NCBI RefSeq assembly: GCF_900176395.1 | Contig: NZ_FWXL01000001.1 | Span: 558,001 to 622,000, forward strand | Origin: Novosphingobium sp. B1 | GTDB lineage: Bacteria > Pseudomonadota > Alphaproteobacteria > Sphingomonadales > Sphingomonadaceae | Length of the DNA stretch: 64,000 nt | Direction: 5' to 3' | Shown: positions 51,493 through 60,969 of the stretch, in pieces | How positions within the stretch are numbered: the stretch's first letter is position 1 | Layout: each line of letters starts with the position of its first letter | Program-made: the position numbers and the translations under genes | Notes under the pieces: generated by a model | What the model was told of the DNA's origin: nothing | Databases searched by the model: none | The model's input: the letters and a program-made list of their open reading frames with translations, nothing else

Positions 51493-52728
51493 CTATCCCA
51501 TGGGGATTTCGATCGGAACAACGCGCAATTCCGCCGGAACGTTTTCCGATCCGATCACTTCGTCAATCGTCTGCTCGTGATGATAGATGAAATGTTCGGC
51601 CCAACACACCGGGATCCCGTCGATACCGCCATTGGCCAGCGCCTGATGCATACCGGCGAGCGCTTCGAGATCTTCGCCGATGAAACTGCGGAAGAATGTA
51701 AGCGTACTTTCGTCGAGCTGGGGATCGTCCTTGCCGCTGCCAGTCTTGACGAAGGAAACCTCCACCTTGGTGCGACCCGGATCGATCGGCCAGACCATGA
51801 CGATCGGAAACAGATATTCGGCAATCGGGAAGGTTGCATTCGGGAAGAGATTATAGCTGCGCTGCGCAAGCTTGGAAATTTCCGCAAGCTTGGCTTCCTG
51901 CTCTTCCGCCGTGTCGTTCTCCGACTTGAAGAAGGCCGCCCCCATGCCGCGGGTCAGTTCGCCTCTTGATTTGATGGCGATGGCGGTGTGGCCGTTCTTG
52001 ACCGCCTGCAGAGCGGAAGTCTTAGCGTCGATAACCTTGTCGATCGTGTTCTCGTGAACATATTTCGCGTGATAATTCTCTGCGAAATTGTCCTGTACGC
52101 ATTTCCAGTTGCAATCGACCTCAAAGCTGAAGCGATCGAATAGAGTCAGGTCATCCAGCGGAACATCTGCCCACAGCGCTGGAATACCGGTCAAGTATTC
52201 CATTAGCGGCTCGGCATCGAGATCGAAGTTCACGAAGACGAGGTTGCCGAAAGTTTCGCAACGCAGATCCTTCAGGCTTCGCTTCTCTTTTTTCAGATCG
52301 GAATAGTAATGCTCATCCGGCACGAACTGCAAATCACCCTGCAAATCGTAGGTCCAACAATGGTAGAGACACCGCATGTTGGGGGCGATGCCCGCCTCGT
52401 CCTTCATCAGCTTGGAACCGCGATGCTGGCAGACATTGTGGAATGCGCGCAGTTCGCCGTCCTTGCCGCGGATGACCACGACCGGACTGTCATTCAACGT
52501 GTAGGTTCGATAGCTGCCCTTTTCAGCGAATTCGTTCGCCAGCCCAACGAAGAGCCACGTTTTCGACCAGAGATGGGCCTTCTCGAGGTCGTAGAATTCC
52601 TGGCTCGTATATCGTGCAGCGGGAATGTCAGGCATTGCGGGAAAGGCCTCGGGATACCTCTTGGCCTTCATGTTCTCCGTGACGACTTGCCACATGGATT
52701 GAATGCGCTCGGGCGTCTCGATGGTCAT
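51493..52728 (-). CDS. Rieske non-haem iron oxygenase alpha subunit
   Basis: The 411-residue oxygenase has a Rieske [2Fe-2S] site: Cys100 and His102 in CQHRG, Cys120 and His123 in CLYHCWTY. The catalytic iron ligands include His220 and His225 in DNFAENYHAKYVHENT. It should hydroxylate or demethylate an aromatic or alicyclic substrate using electrons from a reductase. No beta subunit or ferredoxin gene is adjacent; the partial reductase at the window end is a possible partner. Start: an ATG at 52728 preceded by GGGAAAG; a GTG two codons earlier is in frame. It is divergent from the CoA-transferase genes. Confidence 0.92.
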   Translation of the reverse strand: MTIETPERIQSMWQVVTENMKAKRYPEAFPAMPDIPAARYTSQEFYDLEKAHLWSKTWLFVGLANEFAEKGSYRTYTLNDSPVVVIRGKDGELRAFHNVCQHRGSKLMKDEAGIAPNMRCLYHCWTYDLQGDLQFVPDEHYYSDLKKEKRSLKDLRCETFGNLVFVNFDLDAEPLMEYLTGIPALWADVPLDDLTLFDRFSFEVDCNWKCVQDNFAENYHAKYVHENTIDKVIDAKTSALQAVKNGHTAIAIKSRGELTRGMGAAFFKSENDTAEEQEAKLAEISKLAQRSYNLFPNATFPIAEYLFPIVMVWPIDPGRTKVEVSFVKTGSGKDDPQLDESTLTFFRSFIGEDLEALAGMHQALANGGIDGIPVCWAEHFIYHHEQTIDEVIGSENVPAELRVVPIEIPMG

Positions 52729-52790
52729 GATCACTTTCCCTAGTTTATGGTCTGGACACAGCTTTGCATCCGGATGCCCTCTTTCGCCAT

Positions 52791-52802
52791 CCCCCTAGGG
52801 GG
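52791..52802. promoter_or_regulatory. 12-bp palindrome CCCCCTAGGGGG in divergent promoter
   Basis: A perfect palindrome lies between the Rieske gene (minus) and the CoA-transferase genes (plus), 62 bp from the Rieske start and 89 bp from the first CoA-transferase codon. Position suggests an operator; no matching regulator is encoded nearby. Confidence 0.35.
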
Positions 52803-52891
52803 GGACCGCGCCGCGTCCCGTTTCGAAGGGACAGTGATGCAAGATAAACCAGACTAGGGTCCTTCGTCCGACGAATTACAGGGGACCGAAT

Positions 52892-53593
52892 TTGCCTCAT
52901 ATCTTGACGAACTCCGCAGACGCGCTGGACGGCTTGCTGTTCGATGGGATGACCATCGTAGCGGGAGGGTTTGGCCTTTGCGGGATCCCTGAAAACCTCA
53001 TCGAAGCGCTTCGCCACAGCAATGTGCGCGATTTGACGGTCATTTCGAACAATGCCGGTGTCGATGAATTCGGACTTGGTCTGCTGCTTCAGACGCGCCA
53101 GATACGTAAAATGATCAGCTCTTACGTCGGCGAAAACAAGGAGTTTGCGCGGCAGTATCTAGCTGGGGAGCTCGAGCTGGAATTCAATCCGCAGGGCACA
53201 CTTGCCGAACGCATTCGCGCCGGAGGCGCCGGCATCCCAGCCTTTTATACCAAGACCGGCGTTGGGACCTCAGTAGCGGATGGCAAGGAAGAGCGTGTCT
53301 TCAATGGCGAGCGATACCTGATGGAAACCGGGCTTTTCGCGGACTTGGCGCTGGTGAAGGCATGGAAGGCCGACAGAAAAGGCAACCTTTTGTTTCGCAA
53401 GACAGCGCGCAATTTCAATCCGATTGCCGCGACTGCGGCAAAAATCACTGTGGTAGAGGTTGAGGAACTGGTCGAGGTTGGCACGATCGACCCGGATCAG
53501 GTTCACACGCCCGGTATTTACGTCGACCGGATTCTTACGGGCCAATCGTTCGAAAAACCGATCGAGCAGCGCACGGTCAGGGCGGGAGTATAA
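52892..53593 (+). CDS. scoA: 3-oxoacid CoA-transferase subunit A
   Basis: The 233-residue subunit has [21 protein letters not shown] near residue 20, the typical glycine loop of CoA-transferase family I alpha subunits. It probably starts at a TTG after AGGGGACC (7 bp). With subunit B it moves CoA from succinyl-CoA to a 3-oxoacid such as 3-oxoadipate or acetoacetate. The B gene follows 2 bp later. Confidence 0.92.
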   Translation: MPHILTNSADALDGLLFDGMTIVAGGFGLCGIPENLIEALRHSNVRDLTVISNNAGVDEFGLGLLLQTRQIRKMISSYVGENKEFARQYLAGELELEFNPQGTLAERIRAGGAGIPAFYTKTGVGTSVADGKEERVFNGERYLMETGLFADLALVKAWKADRKGNLLFRKTARNFNPIAATAAKITVVEVEELVEVGTIDPDQVHTPGIYVDRILTGQSFEKPIEQRTVRAGV

Positions 53594-53595
53594 GC

Positions 53596-54234
53596 ATGGG
53601 CTGGACAAGAGAACAAATGGCCGAACGTGCGGCGCGTGAGCTGAGTGATGGTGACTATGTCAACCTCGGCATCGGCGTTCCCACGCTGGTACCAAATTTC
53701 ATTGATCCGGCGATCGAGGTGACATTTCAGTCGGAGAACGGCATGCTCGGTGTCGGCCCCTACCCCACCGAGGAGGAGGTCGACGCTGACCTTATCAATG
53801 CTGGAAAGCAGACTGTTACCGCCCTGCCCGGCGCGTCCTTCATGAATTCGGCTGAAAGTTTCGCCCTTATTCGTGGTGGTCACGTCGATCTGTCGATCCT
53901 TGGCGCCCTCGAAGTCGCTGAGAATGGCGACCTGGCAAACTGGAGCATTCCCGGCAAGATGGTCAAAGGCATGGGCGGCGCTATGGATCTCGTCGCCGGC
54001 GTCGACCGGATCATCGTCCTCATGGATCATCTTGCGAAGGACGGCACGGCAAAATTTCGCAAGACCTGCGAACTGCCGCTTACGGGCGCCGACGTGGTGG
54101 ATATGCTCATCACCGACCTGGCCGTTTTTGAACGTAAGGGCCGCGGCTCGGAGATGTTCCACCTGCTCGAGCTTGCACCTGGAGTGGATCTGGAGGCCTT
54201 AAGGTCAAAGACGGAAGCCAGCTTCATCGCCTAG
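53596..54234 (+). CDS. scoB: 3-oxoacid CoA-transferase subunit B
   Basis: The 212-residue subunit contains the catalytic glutamate in FQSENGMLGVGPYP and NLGIGVPTLVPNF. It completes the heterodimer with the upstream subunit. The convergent SDR gene begins 132 bp beyond it. That gap contains a 10-bp palindrome ACCGATCGGT at 54271-54280 and a repeated CGGTCATT, but no clear terminator. Confidence 0.92.
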   Translation: MGWTREQMAERAARELSDGDYVNLGIGVPTLVPNFIDPAIEVTFQSENGMLGVGPYPTEEEVDADLINAGKQTVTALPGASFMNSAESFALIRGGHVDLSILGALEVAENGDLANWSIPGKMVKGMGGAMDLVAGVDRIIVLMDHLAKDGTAKFRKTCELPLTGADVVDMLITDLAVFERKGRGSEMFHLLELAPGVDLEALRSKTEASFIA

Positions 54235-54366
54235 ATTGTTTGCGGGTGTAGCCGGCGCGAAGGCACGAGTACCGATCGGTCATTACACTCGGTCATTGAG
54301 GCCGGACGATATGGCGATCACCAAGTGCCATCCCGTCAATCTTTCAGAGCCGACAAATGTGGCGGA

Positions 54367-55161
54367 TCAGTCTTGCCCAATCCGGCTGGAATGATCGAGA
54401 GAAGACAGGCGACTCGTCATCCCGGCATCGACCGTAACCGCCTGGCCAGTCACATACGCACCTCCATCGCCGGCAAGGAACAGAGCAGCTGCTGCAAGAT
54501 CGGCTGGATAGGAATTTCGTCCCAGCACGCTTGCCGCCGACAGATACGCCCGACCCTCGGGGGAATCCTCTGGTGCGAACCAGTCTCGGGTGATGCCGGT
54601 GACGGTATTTGCCGGACTGATGCAGTTGACCGTCACGCCGCTATCGCCGAGCTCGATGGCGAACCCCTTCATCAGTCCGGACACTGCATGCTTTGAGGCG
54701 ACATAGGGACCCTGTAGTCGAAGACCGTACTCGGCGCAGACCGATGCATTCGTGATGATACGACCGCGCCGACCAGCCTGGCGCAGCAAGGGCACGAAGG
54801 CGCGCAAAATCCTGAAGACAGCATCGACGTTTACGGCGAACACCTTTCGCCAATTCTCGTCAGAACAATCTTCAAGCAGCGCAAGTTCGCCGGGAACGCC
54901 GGCGTTGTTGACCAGAATATCGAGACCTCCAAGATCATTGACGCAAGCCTCGACCAGAGCTGCCGGCGCATCGTCCGCGGACACGTCCACTCGGAGAAGG
55001 GTGACACCAGCCCGTCCATCGAAACCCTCAGCCAGCTTTTCCGCGTCCAGGTCCACAGCAAGCACCTCTGCGCCCTGATCGATGAAGCACTCTGCGATGC
55101 CTCGACCGATTCCATCGGCCGCGCCGGTCACCAGAGCTCTACGTCCTTGAAGCTGTTTCAT
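54367..55161 (-). CDS. short-chain dehydrogenase
   Basis: The 264-residue SDR has TGAADGIGRG near residue 12, DVSADDAP, NNAGVPGE, and YVASKHAVSG with catalytic Tyr and Lys; the C-terminus contains FLAGDGGAYVTGQAVTVDAGM. It is the last gene of the long minus-strand catabolic operon. Substrate is not predictable; an alcohol or hydroxyacyl-CoA intermediate is likely. Confidence 0.92.
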   Translation of the reverse strand: MKQLQGRRALVTGAADGIGRGIAECFIDQGAEVLAVDLDAEKLAEGFDGRAGVTLLRVDVSADDAPAALVEACVNDLGGLDILVNNAGVPGELALLEDCSDENWRKVFAVNVDAVFRILRAFVPLLRQAGRRGRIITNASVCAEYGLRLQGPYVASKHAVSGLMKGFAIELGDSGVTVNCISPANTVTGITRDWFAPEDSPEGRAYLSAASVLGRNSYPADLAAAALFLAGDGGAYVTGQAVTVDAGMTSRLSSLDHSSRIGQD

Positions 55162-55191
55162 CGTTCCACCTGCCAGACTCTATTGCCTGCA

Positions 55192-55983
55192 TCAATTCAT
55201 CCAGAGCCCGCCATCCACGTTGAGGGTCTGACCTGTCACGAATGCGCTCTGGTCGCTGGCAAGAAACAGCACGGCACGCGCGCAATCTTCCGCGGTACAG
55301 ATACGGCCCATCGGAGTCATGGAGAGCTGCATCTCCTTTACCGTCGGTCCGTCGACAGGAAGCCTGCCCGCGTAATCGCGTTGGACCTGGTCCCACATCT
55401 CTGTTTCGACCGCGCCGGGGGCAATCGCATTCACCCGGATGCGGCTTGCCGCCAGTTCGCTTGCACAGCCTTGGGTCAGACTGATAACCGCAGCCTTGCT
55501 GGCGGAATAAGCAATAGACCCTGCCGTTGCACGACGACCTGCCGCAGAGGCGACATTGACAATTACTCCCCCCCTGCCTGCTGCCGTCATGGATTGCGCC
55601 ACCGCTTGCGTCATGAACGCAGCGCCTTTCACATTGACGGCGAACAGCCTGTCCCACTCGGGTTCGGTAATCTCGGGTAGAAACTGCATGCGATAGATGC
55701 CGGCGCAGTTCACGAGGATATCGATCTTGCCTGCTTCCTCGCAAACGGAACCGACGACGCTGCCGACATCCTCGATGTTTGACACATCGAGAGCGCGGAT
55801 ATCCCATGCCGCGCCACGGTCAGTTCGAACATCGGCGAGACGGGCGCTGTCCAGATCTGTGGCGAACACGCGGGCACCTGCACGCTCAAGGCACACCGCG
55901 ATCTCGGCCCCCACGCCACCGGCCGCGCCAGTGACCAGAGCAGTTTGCCCGCTCAAATCGCAAGGGGCAGAAAGGTCAGCCAC
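55192..55983 (-). CDS. short-chain dehydrogenase
   Basis: The 263-residue SDR has TGAAGGVGAEI, NCAGIYRM, and YSASKAAVISL; it ends LNVDGGLWMN. The GTG start directly follows the stop of the upstream crotonase gene with no spacer, indicating coupled translation. It is 30 bp before the next SDR. The two SDRs differ in sequence and probably act on different steps. Confidence 0.92.
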   Translation of the reverse strand: MADLSAPCDLSGQTALVTGAAGGVGAEIAVCLERAGARVFATDLDSARLADVRTDRGAAWDIRALDVSNIEDVGSVVGSVCEEAGKIDILVNCAGIYRMQFLPEITEPEWDRLFAVNVKGAAFMTQAVAQSMTAAGRGGVIVNVASAAGRRATAGSIAYSASKAAVISLTQGCASELAASRIRVNAIAPGAVETEMWDQVQRDYAGRLPVDGPTVKEMQLSMTPMGRICTAEDCARAVLFLASDQSAFVTGQTLNVDGGLWMN

Positions 55984-56796
55984 TCATGCGCCTTGGCGGA
56001 GCGAGAAGTCTGCGGGTCGCTTCTCCACGAAAGCTGCGAGCCCTTCCCGCCCCTCCGGCCCGGTCGCCTGCGCTTTCACGCTTGCCGCTTCACGCTTCAT
56101 CTGGCTCACCGGGTCAGCGCGATAGCTGTCGAGGAGCAGTCTGCGGGTCGCCGCATTTGCGCTAACCGGGCCGCGCGCCAGTGCGGCGGCGACTTTCACG
56201 GCTTCGGCCTGAAGATCAAGATCCTCGCCGTCGACAACCCGCGTGACGAGACCTAATGCTACTGCCTCTTCGGAGGAAAGCCTGCGGTTGGTAAGCGCCA
56301 TTTCCTGCGCGAGCCGAAGACCCACCAGCCTCGGCAGAAGCCAGGTCGATCCGCCATCGGGCGAGAAGCCGATCCCTGTATAGGCCATCGAGAAATGCGC
56401 TTTCGGCCCGCAAAGCACGATGTCGCCGCACAGCGCCAGTCCCAGCCCGCCCCCGGCCACCGGCCCGTTCACGGCAGTGACGAGAGGTTTTTCCATTTCA
56501 AGCAGGGTCTGGACTGCGGCATGCAAAGACGTGGTGAGGGTTTCGATGACCTCGCCCACCTTTTCTGCGGCCTCCAACATGGCCGAAATATCGCCGCCCA
56601 CGCAGAAGAAACGGCCGGAGCCCGTCAGGAGAACGCAGCGAACCGAAGCGTCTTCCGCGAATGACTGCACGGCATGCAGAAGCCCGTTGGCCAGTTCGAT
56701 GCTGAGGGGATTGCCTTTGTCGGGCGCGGCGAGCGTGATCTTTCCCACCCCGTCTTCGATTGTCGTCACGATGGGCGGGGATGCAGTGTCACTCAT
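55984..56796 (-). CDS. crotonase: enoyl-CoA hydratase/isomerase family
   Basis: This 270-residue crotonase has FCVGGDISAM (one oxyanion-hole loop), VAGGGLGLALCGDIV and FSMAYTGIGFSPDGGSTWLLPRLVG, resembling the PaaG-like isomerase subgroup where a GGSTW loop shapes the active site. It would act on an enoyl-CoA in the pathway. It lies between the GMC gene (15-bp gap) and the SDR that shares its stop boundary. Confidence 0.9.
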   Translation of the reverse strand: MSDTASPPIVTTIEDGVGKITLAAPDKGNPLSIELANGLLHAVQSFAEDASVRCVLLTGSGRFFCVGGDISAMLEAAEKVGEVIETLTTSLHAAVQTLLEMEKPLVTAVNGPVAGGGLGLALCGDIVLCGPKAHFSMAYTGIGFSPDGGSTWLLPRLVGLRLAQEMALTNRRLSSEEAVALGLVTRVVDGEDLDLQAEAVKVAAALARGPVSANAATRRLLLDSYRADPVSQMKREAASVKAQATGPEGREGLAAFVEKRPADFSLRQGA

Positions 56797-56811
56797 GAAT
56801 GGCTCGCCTTC

Positions 56812-58455
56812 CTATGCTGCGCGACTGTTCGCAATCGACGCATCGGCACCCTTGATGATGTCGGCTGCCTTTTCCCCAATCATGATAGCCGTCGCATTGG
56901 TGTTTGTGCTGGTGATGGCCGGCATGATCGAAGCATCGGCGATGCGAATGCCCGTGAAGCCTTTGACCATCAGGTCAGGACCGACCACTGCGCTATCATC
57001 GTCGCCCATGCGGCATGAACCAACTGCGTGATAGCCAGGTGCGACATGCTTGCGGATGAAGCTGGCCCATTCGTCGTCACTCGACGGGACCGGATTGGGA
57101 TTTCGATCCGCGACGACGATCTCCTGCATGGCTTTCGTTTGATAAAGCCGGTCGACAAAGCGGCAGCCCGCGACAAGGGTTTTCATGTCTTCGGGGTCGC
57201 CGAAGAACTGATGTTCCACTCTCGGCTCGCCATTTTCCCCGAGAAGCACGCGCCCCCGACTTTTGGGATGACATACCGACGCATAGAGCGTCACGATCTT
57301 TTCCTTCGGCAACCCGCTGGAATCCCATGCCTCGGCGTTCGGGTCAGCATCGTATCCGAGTGGCATGAAATGCACCTGCACATCGGGTTCGTCCAGATCG
57401 GGATCGGTTCTAATTAACCCCATCGCCGGTACGGCCGGCGTAGACAGGGGCCCTGTACGGTTCAGCAGGTAGCGCAAAGTATAGCCGGCCACGTGCCAGG
57501 GCCGCATACGGCTGTTAAGCGAATGTCGGTTGATGAACTTGTTTTGCCCGACACCTGGATGCTCCTGCAGGTTCGCGCCGACACCGTCTCGATCGGCGAT
57601 TACGTCAATCCCCAGATCCGACAGATGATCGGCAGGACCGATGCCCGAGCGCATCAGCAAACCGGGAGTGCCCATTGCTCCTGCAGAAAGGATCACTTCG
57701 CGGGAAGCCTTGGCCTTCATAGTCTGGCCGTCCTTTACGAACGAAATGCCCACGGCCCGGCGCCCGTCGAACAGGACCTTGCGAGCCTCTGCACCCGTCA
57801 GGACAGTCAGATTGGCGCGCCCTTTTGCTGGGCGGAGGTAGGCCTTTTCCGTGCTGCACCGCCACCCGTCCCGTTGAGAGCCGTGCGTGAGAAACACCCC
57901 GTCAAGATTACCGTCCTGATATTCGTCGAGTGTCGACATGCCGGCCAGGTTGCAGGCCTCAAGGAAGGTATGAGTAAGTGGATGGTATCCATCGCGCATC
58001 GGTGAGGTCGATTGAGGGCCGTTCGATCCATGCGCCTGGTTGGGCTCCCCAGCCCAGCCTTCCGATCTGAGGAAGTAGGGAAAGACGTCCGCAAATCCCC
58101 AGCCCTTCGCCCCTAGCTCCTCCCAACGGTCGTAATCGCGCCGGGTGCCACGGACATAAACCATTCCGTTGATGGCGCTGCCTCCACCCAGGCCCTTGCC
58201 TCCGGACCAGGCGAACTTGCGCCCCTCGATGGTCGGATCGGGAGACTGCGCATAGGTCCAGTCATATCGCTTGTTGCCGATCAACTGGACGACTCCTGCG
58301 GGGATCTGCACGATCAGGGAGCTGGTGTTCCCGCCCGCTTCGAGAAGCAGAACTCGCGTCCGACCATCCTCGCTCAGGCGGTTGGCAAGAACTGCCCCCG
58401 CACTTCCTCCGCCTACGATCACAAAGTCAGCCTGAAAAACGGCGTCCTGGCTCAT
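56812..58455 (-). CDS. GMC-family flavin alcohol oxidoreductase
   Basis: The 547-residue protein has the FAD motif GGGSAGAVLANRLSED at 15-30, the GMC signature GGKGLGGGSAINGMVYVRG, and the catalytic HAVGSCRMG near residue 480. Members oxidise primary or secondary alcohols such as choline, polyethylene glycol or terpene alcohols. It would make an aldehyde or ketone from a pathway alcohol. It is 40 bp downstream of the ligase gene. Confidence 0.93.
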   Translation of the reverse strand: MSQDAVFQADFVIVGGGSAGAVLANRLSEDGRTRVLLLEAGGNTSSLIVQIPAGVVQLIGNKRYDWTYAQSPDPTIEGRKFAWSGGKGLGGGSAINGMVYVRGTRRDYDRWEELGAKGWGFADVFPYFLRSEGWAGEPNQAHGSNGPQSTSPMRDGYHPLTHTFLEACNLAGMSTLDEYQDGNLDGVFLTHGSQRDGWRCSTEKAYLRPAKGRANLTVLTGAEARKVLFDGRRAVGISFVKDGQTMKAKASREVILSAGAMGTPGLLMRSGIGPADHLSDLGIDVIADRDGVGANLQEHPGVGQNKFINRHSLNSRMRPWHVAGYTLRYLLNRTGPLSTPAVPAMGLIRTDPDLDEPDVQVHFMPLGYDADPNAEAWDSSGLPKEKIVTLYASVCHPKSRGRVLLGENGEPRVEHQFFGDPEDMKTLVAGCRFVDRLYQTKAMQEIVVADRNPNPVPSSDDEWASFIRKHVAPGYHAVGSCRMGDDDSAVVGPDLMVKGFTGIRIADASIMPAITSTNTNATAIMIGEKAADIIKGADASIANSRAA

Positions 58456-58495
58456 GCCGAAAGCTCCTCGAATGTTTGTCCCGCTCCGGAAGGCA

Positions 58496-59983
58496 TCAGG
58501 AAACTGCGGCCTGTGTCAGTCGATCTTCGCGCAATTGCTGTCGGCGTACCTTGCCCGCGTCGTCGCGCAGTCGCTGACGGGTGAATTCGAAACTTCGAGG
58601 GATTTTGTAGGTCACAATCCTCTCTCTCAGGAAAGCAACCAGCGTTTCACTATCGGGTTCGTCGAGCCCGTGTGCTTCGAGATCCTCGACCACCTGCACG
58701 ATCGCATGTACCCGTGCGCCCAAGTCGGAATCGGGCAGGCCGATCACGACAGCTTCAGCTACAGCCGGGTGCGCCATGAGCGCCCCTTCGACTTCCGCGG
58801 GAAAGACATTGGCCCCGCCTGACACGATCATATCGGTGCGGCGATCGGCAATGTAGAGATAGCCCTCATCGTCCATCCATCCGAAGTCACCAATCGTTTC
58901 AAAGCCTCCGGCAATAGTCCTCCGCTCCGCCCCGATATAACTGTAAGTGGACCCGGCTCCGCTTGCAGGCAGCGCGAAAATCTCGCCGATCTCGCCCTGC
59001 GGCACTTCGGTACCCTCGTCGTCGACGATCTTTATTTCGCTGCCGACAGCTCGGCCTACGGACCCGCGATGCTCGAGCCATTCCGTTCCGTTGAGGATTG
59101 CCGTCACGATCCCTTCGGTGCCGCCATAGAGCTCCCAAATCGTTTCCGGGCCCAACCAGTCGATCCACTCCTGCTTGAGCTCGGCCGGCATCGGCGCGGC
59201 CCAGTGCCAGACGGTCTTGAGCGAGGTCACATCGTATTTCGACCTGACCGCTTCCGGAAGGCGCGAAATGCGCATCATCATTGTAGGAACGAAACTGGTC
59301 CAGGCTATCGCGTGTTCGTCGATGAGACGAAGCGCCTCTTCGGGATCGAAACGCTCCATACCGATGACAGGATGACCTTCGAACAAGGCCTGAAGGTTCG
59401 TTGTCATCGGCATGTTGTGATAGATTGGCCCTGTGGCAAGGATTGGTCCCTCGGCCGGGAATCGCAGGGGCGGCTTCTTCTCGTCATCGAAAGCGTTGGG
59501 ACCAGGCGCTACGATAATCTTCGGGCGCCCGGTCGACCCTCCGGACGACATCGCCTTCCAATTGTCGGCGAGAACTGGCTCCAAAGGCGAAAGATCATCA
59601 CAATCCATACCTAAGTCGGCGGCGAACGCTCCGAGCGAACTCTGCAGCTGAGGGTCGCTCGCTACAACCATGGCGGACTTGGCAACTTCGATGATCGCTC
59701 TTAGTTCGGATTCGGGCAAACGATACGAAACGACATGCGGTGTCGCGCCAATGCGCCAGAGTGCAAACAGCCACTCATAGATCTGCGATCCATTGGGCAA
59801 GGCCAGGGTCACCAGATCGCCGACACCCAATCCGCGGTTTCGCAGTGCATGCGCACGCCGAAGCGCACGATCTGCCAACTCGCCCCATGTAATAACATCG
59901 TCGCCATGCCGAATTGCCCAGGCGTCGCGGCCATGTCTTGCACCGCCGCGTGCCGGAATGTCTGCGAGCATTATTATCGCCAC
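58496..59983 (-). CDS. acyl-CoA ligase (AMP-binding)
   Basis: The protein of about 495 residues has the adenylate-forming signature MSSGGSTGRPKIIVAPG, the motif ELYGGTEG, the hinge GDFGWMDDEGYLYIADR, and a C-terminal lysine in GKVRRQQLRED. It would activate a carboxylic acid with ATP and CoA for beta-oxidation. The GTG at 59983 has a GGAGG site with 8-base spacing; an ATG at 59971 is the alternative. It lies 31 bp downstream of a crotonase gene. Confidence 0.92.
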   Translation of the reverse strand: MAIIMLADIPARGGARHGRDAWAIRHGDDVITWGELADRALRRAHALRNRGLGVGDLVTLALPNGSQIYEWLFALWRIGATPHVVSYRLPESELRAIIEVAKSAMVVASDPQLQSSLGAFAADLGMDCDDLSPLEPVLADNWKAMSSGGSTGRPKIIVAPGPNAFDDEKKPPLRFPAEGPILATGPIYHNMPMTTNLQALFEGHPVIGMERFDPEEALRLIDEHAIAWTSFVPTMMMRISRLPEAVRSKYDVTSLKTVWHWAAPMPAELKQEWIDWLGPETIWELYGGTEGIVTAILNGTEWLEHRGSVGRAVGSEIKIVDDEGTEVPQGEIGEIFALPASGAGSTYSYIGAERRTIAGGFETIGDFGWMDDEGYLYIADRRTDMIVSGGANVFPAEVEGALMAHPAVAEAVVIGLPDSDLGARVHAIVQVVEDLEAHGLDEPDSETLVAFLRERIVTYKIPRSFEFTRQRLRDDAGKVRRQQLREDRLTQAAVS

Positions 59984-60014
59984 TCCCAAGTCCTCCAATC
60001 AATTCCCAAGGCAA

Positions 60015-60905
60015 TCACGATGCGCCTTCCTCGCTGTCATCATTGCGCTTAAACTTCTCGCGAACCGCAGGCGGCAATCCGGTCGGATCGATCGGCAGAC
60101 CGAAAACCTGTTCGTTATGTGAGTGGCTGAGTTGGTGCAGCGCAAAGCTGGTATTCATCGCAGACACACGTCCCTGCGCATCCTGCGCAGCGTTTGCCGC
60201 TTCCTTGAGAAGCTTGAGTGCAAAGGCCGGCTTGAGCGAAATCTTCCGTGCCAGATTGAGTGTAAATGCCTCTAGCTCGTCCAGCGGCACGACGTGGTTT
60301 ACCATGCCCAGCCGATGCGCCTCGCAGGCGTCAAGGAAGTCGCTGGTGAACAGCATCTCCTTCGCTTTGCGAATACCTAATTCCCATGGATGCTGAAAGA
60401 ATTCAGCTCCTGCGACGCCAATTGCGGCAGTGTTGTCGGCGAACATTGCGTCGTCCGCCGCGACGATCAAGTCGCAAGGCCAGATGAGCATCAAGCCGCC
60501 GGAAATGGCCTTCCCCTGAACTTGCGCGACGGTCACTTTCGGGATGTTGCGCCAACGCTCGGACAGTCCGAGAAACATCTCTTTCTCGATGCCCATTCTG
60601 CCTTCCGCCCCACTGCAGCCGAAACCGCACCAGGAACCAACCGGGTCCCATTGCTTCATCCCGGCCATGAACGCGTCCATGTCCAGGTCATGACCGGCCG
60701 AAAAATGCGGTCCCCGCGCCGCAAGGATAATCACCTTGATAGTATCGTCGCGCGCGCACAGATCGAACGCCTCGTTCAATTCATACAGCATCGTCGAGCT
60801 CTGCGCGTTGCGCGTATCCGGTCGGTTCAGAACGATCCTCGCGACAGCATCAGTCGGATGCTCGAGAAGGATCGTCTCAAAGGCTTTCTTGGCAGAGTTC
60901 GGCAT
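60015..60905 (-). CDS. crotonase: enoyl-CoA hydratase-like
   Basis: The 296-residue crotonase has FSAGHDLDMDAF as one oxyanion loop, KAISGGLMLIWPCDLIVAADDAMFAD as the second, and a unique central insert WCGFGCSGAEGRMGIEKEMFLGL. It ends with a charged tail rather than the usual helix. It is separated from the upstream gene by 64 bp containing a 10-bp hairpin. Substrate is not predictable. Confidence 0.9.
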   Translation of the reverse strand: MPNSAKKAFETILLEHPTDAVARIVLNRPDTRNAQSSTMLYELNEAFDLCARDDTIKVIILAARGPHFSAGHDLDMDAFMAGMKQWDPVGSWCGFGCSGAEGRMGIEKEMFLGLSERWRNIPKVTVAQVQGKAISGGLMLIWPCDLIVAADDAMFADNTAAIGVAGAEFFQHPWELGIRKAKEMLFTSDFLDACEAHRLGMVNHVVPLDELEAFTLNLARKISLKPAFALKLLKEAANAAQDAQGRVSAMNTSFALHQLSHSHNEQVFGLPIDPTGLPPAVREKFKRNDDSEEGAS

Positions 60906-60923
60906 AATGCATCCTTAGAAATG

Positions 60924-60961
60924 AGGGGCCGGCACGATGGAGAGGAGATGCGCCGGCCCCT
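60924..60961 (-). promoter_or_regulatory. intercistronic hairpin
   Basis: Arms AGGGGCCGGC and GCCGGCCCCT form a perfect 10-bp stem with an 18-base loop in the 64-bp gap between two crotonase genes of the operon. There is no T-tract, so it likely stabilises or attenuates the mRNA rather than ends it. Function is inferred. Confidence 0.5.
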
Positions 60962-60969
60962 TAGTCGAC

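Noticed and set aside
54271-54297. ACCGATCGGT palindrome and repeated CGGTCATT
   Set aside because: They lie between convergent genes where no promoter is expected; short and possibly chance.
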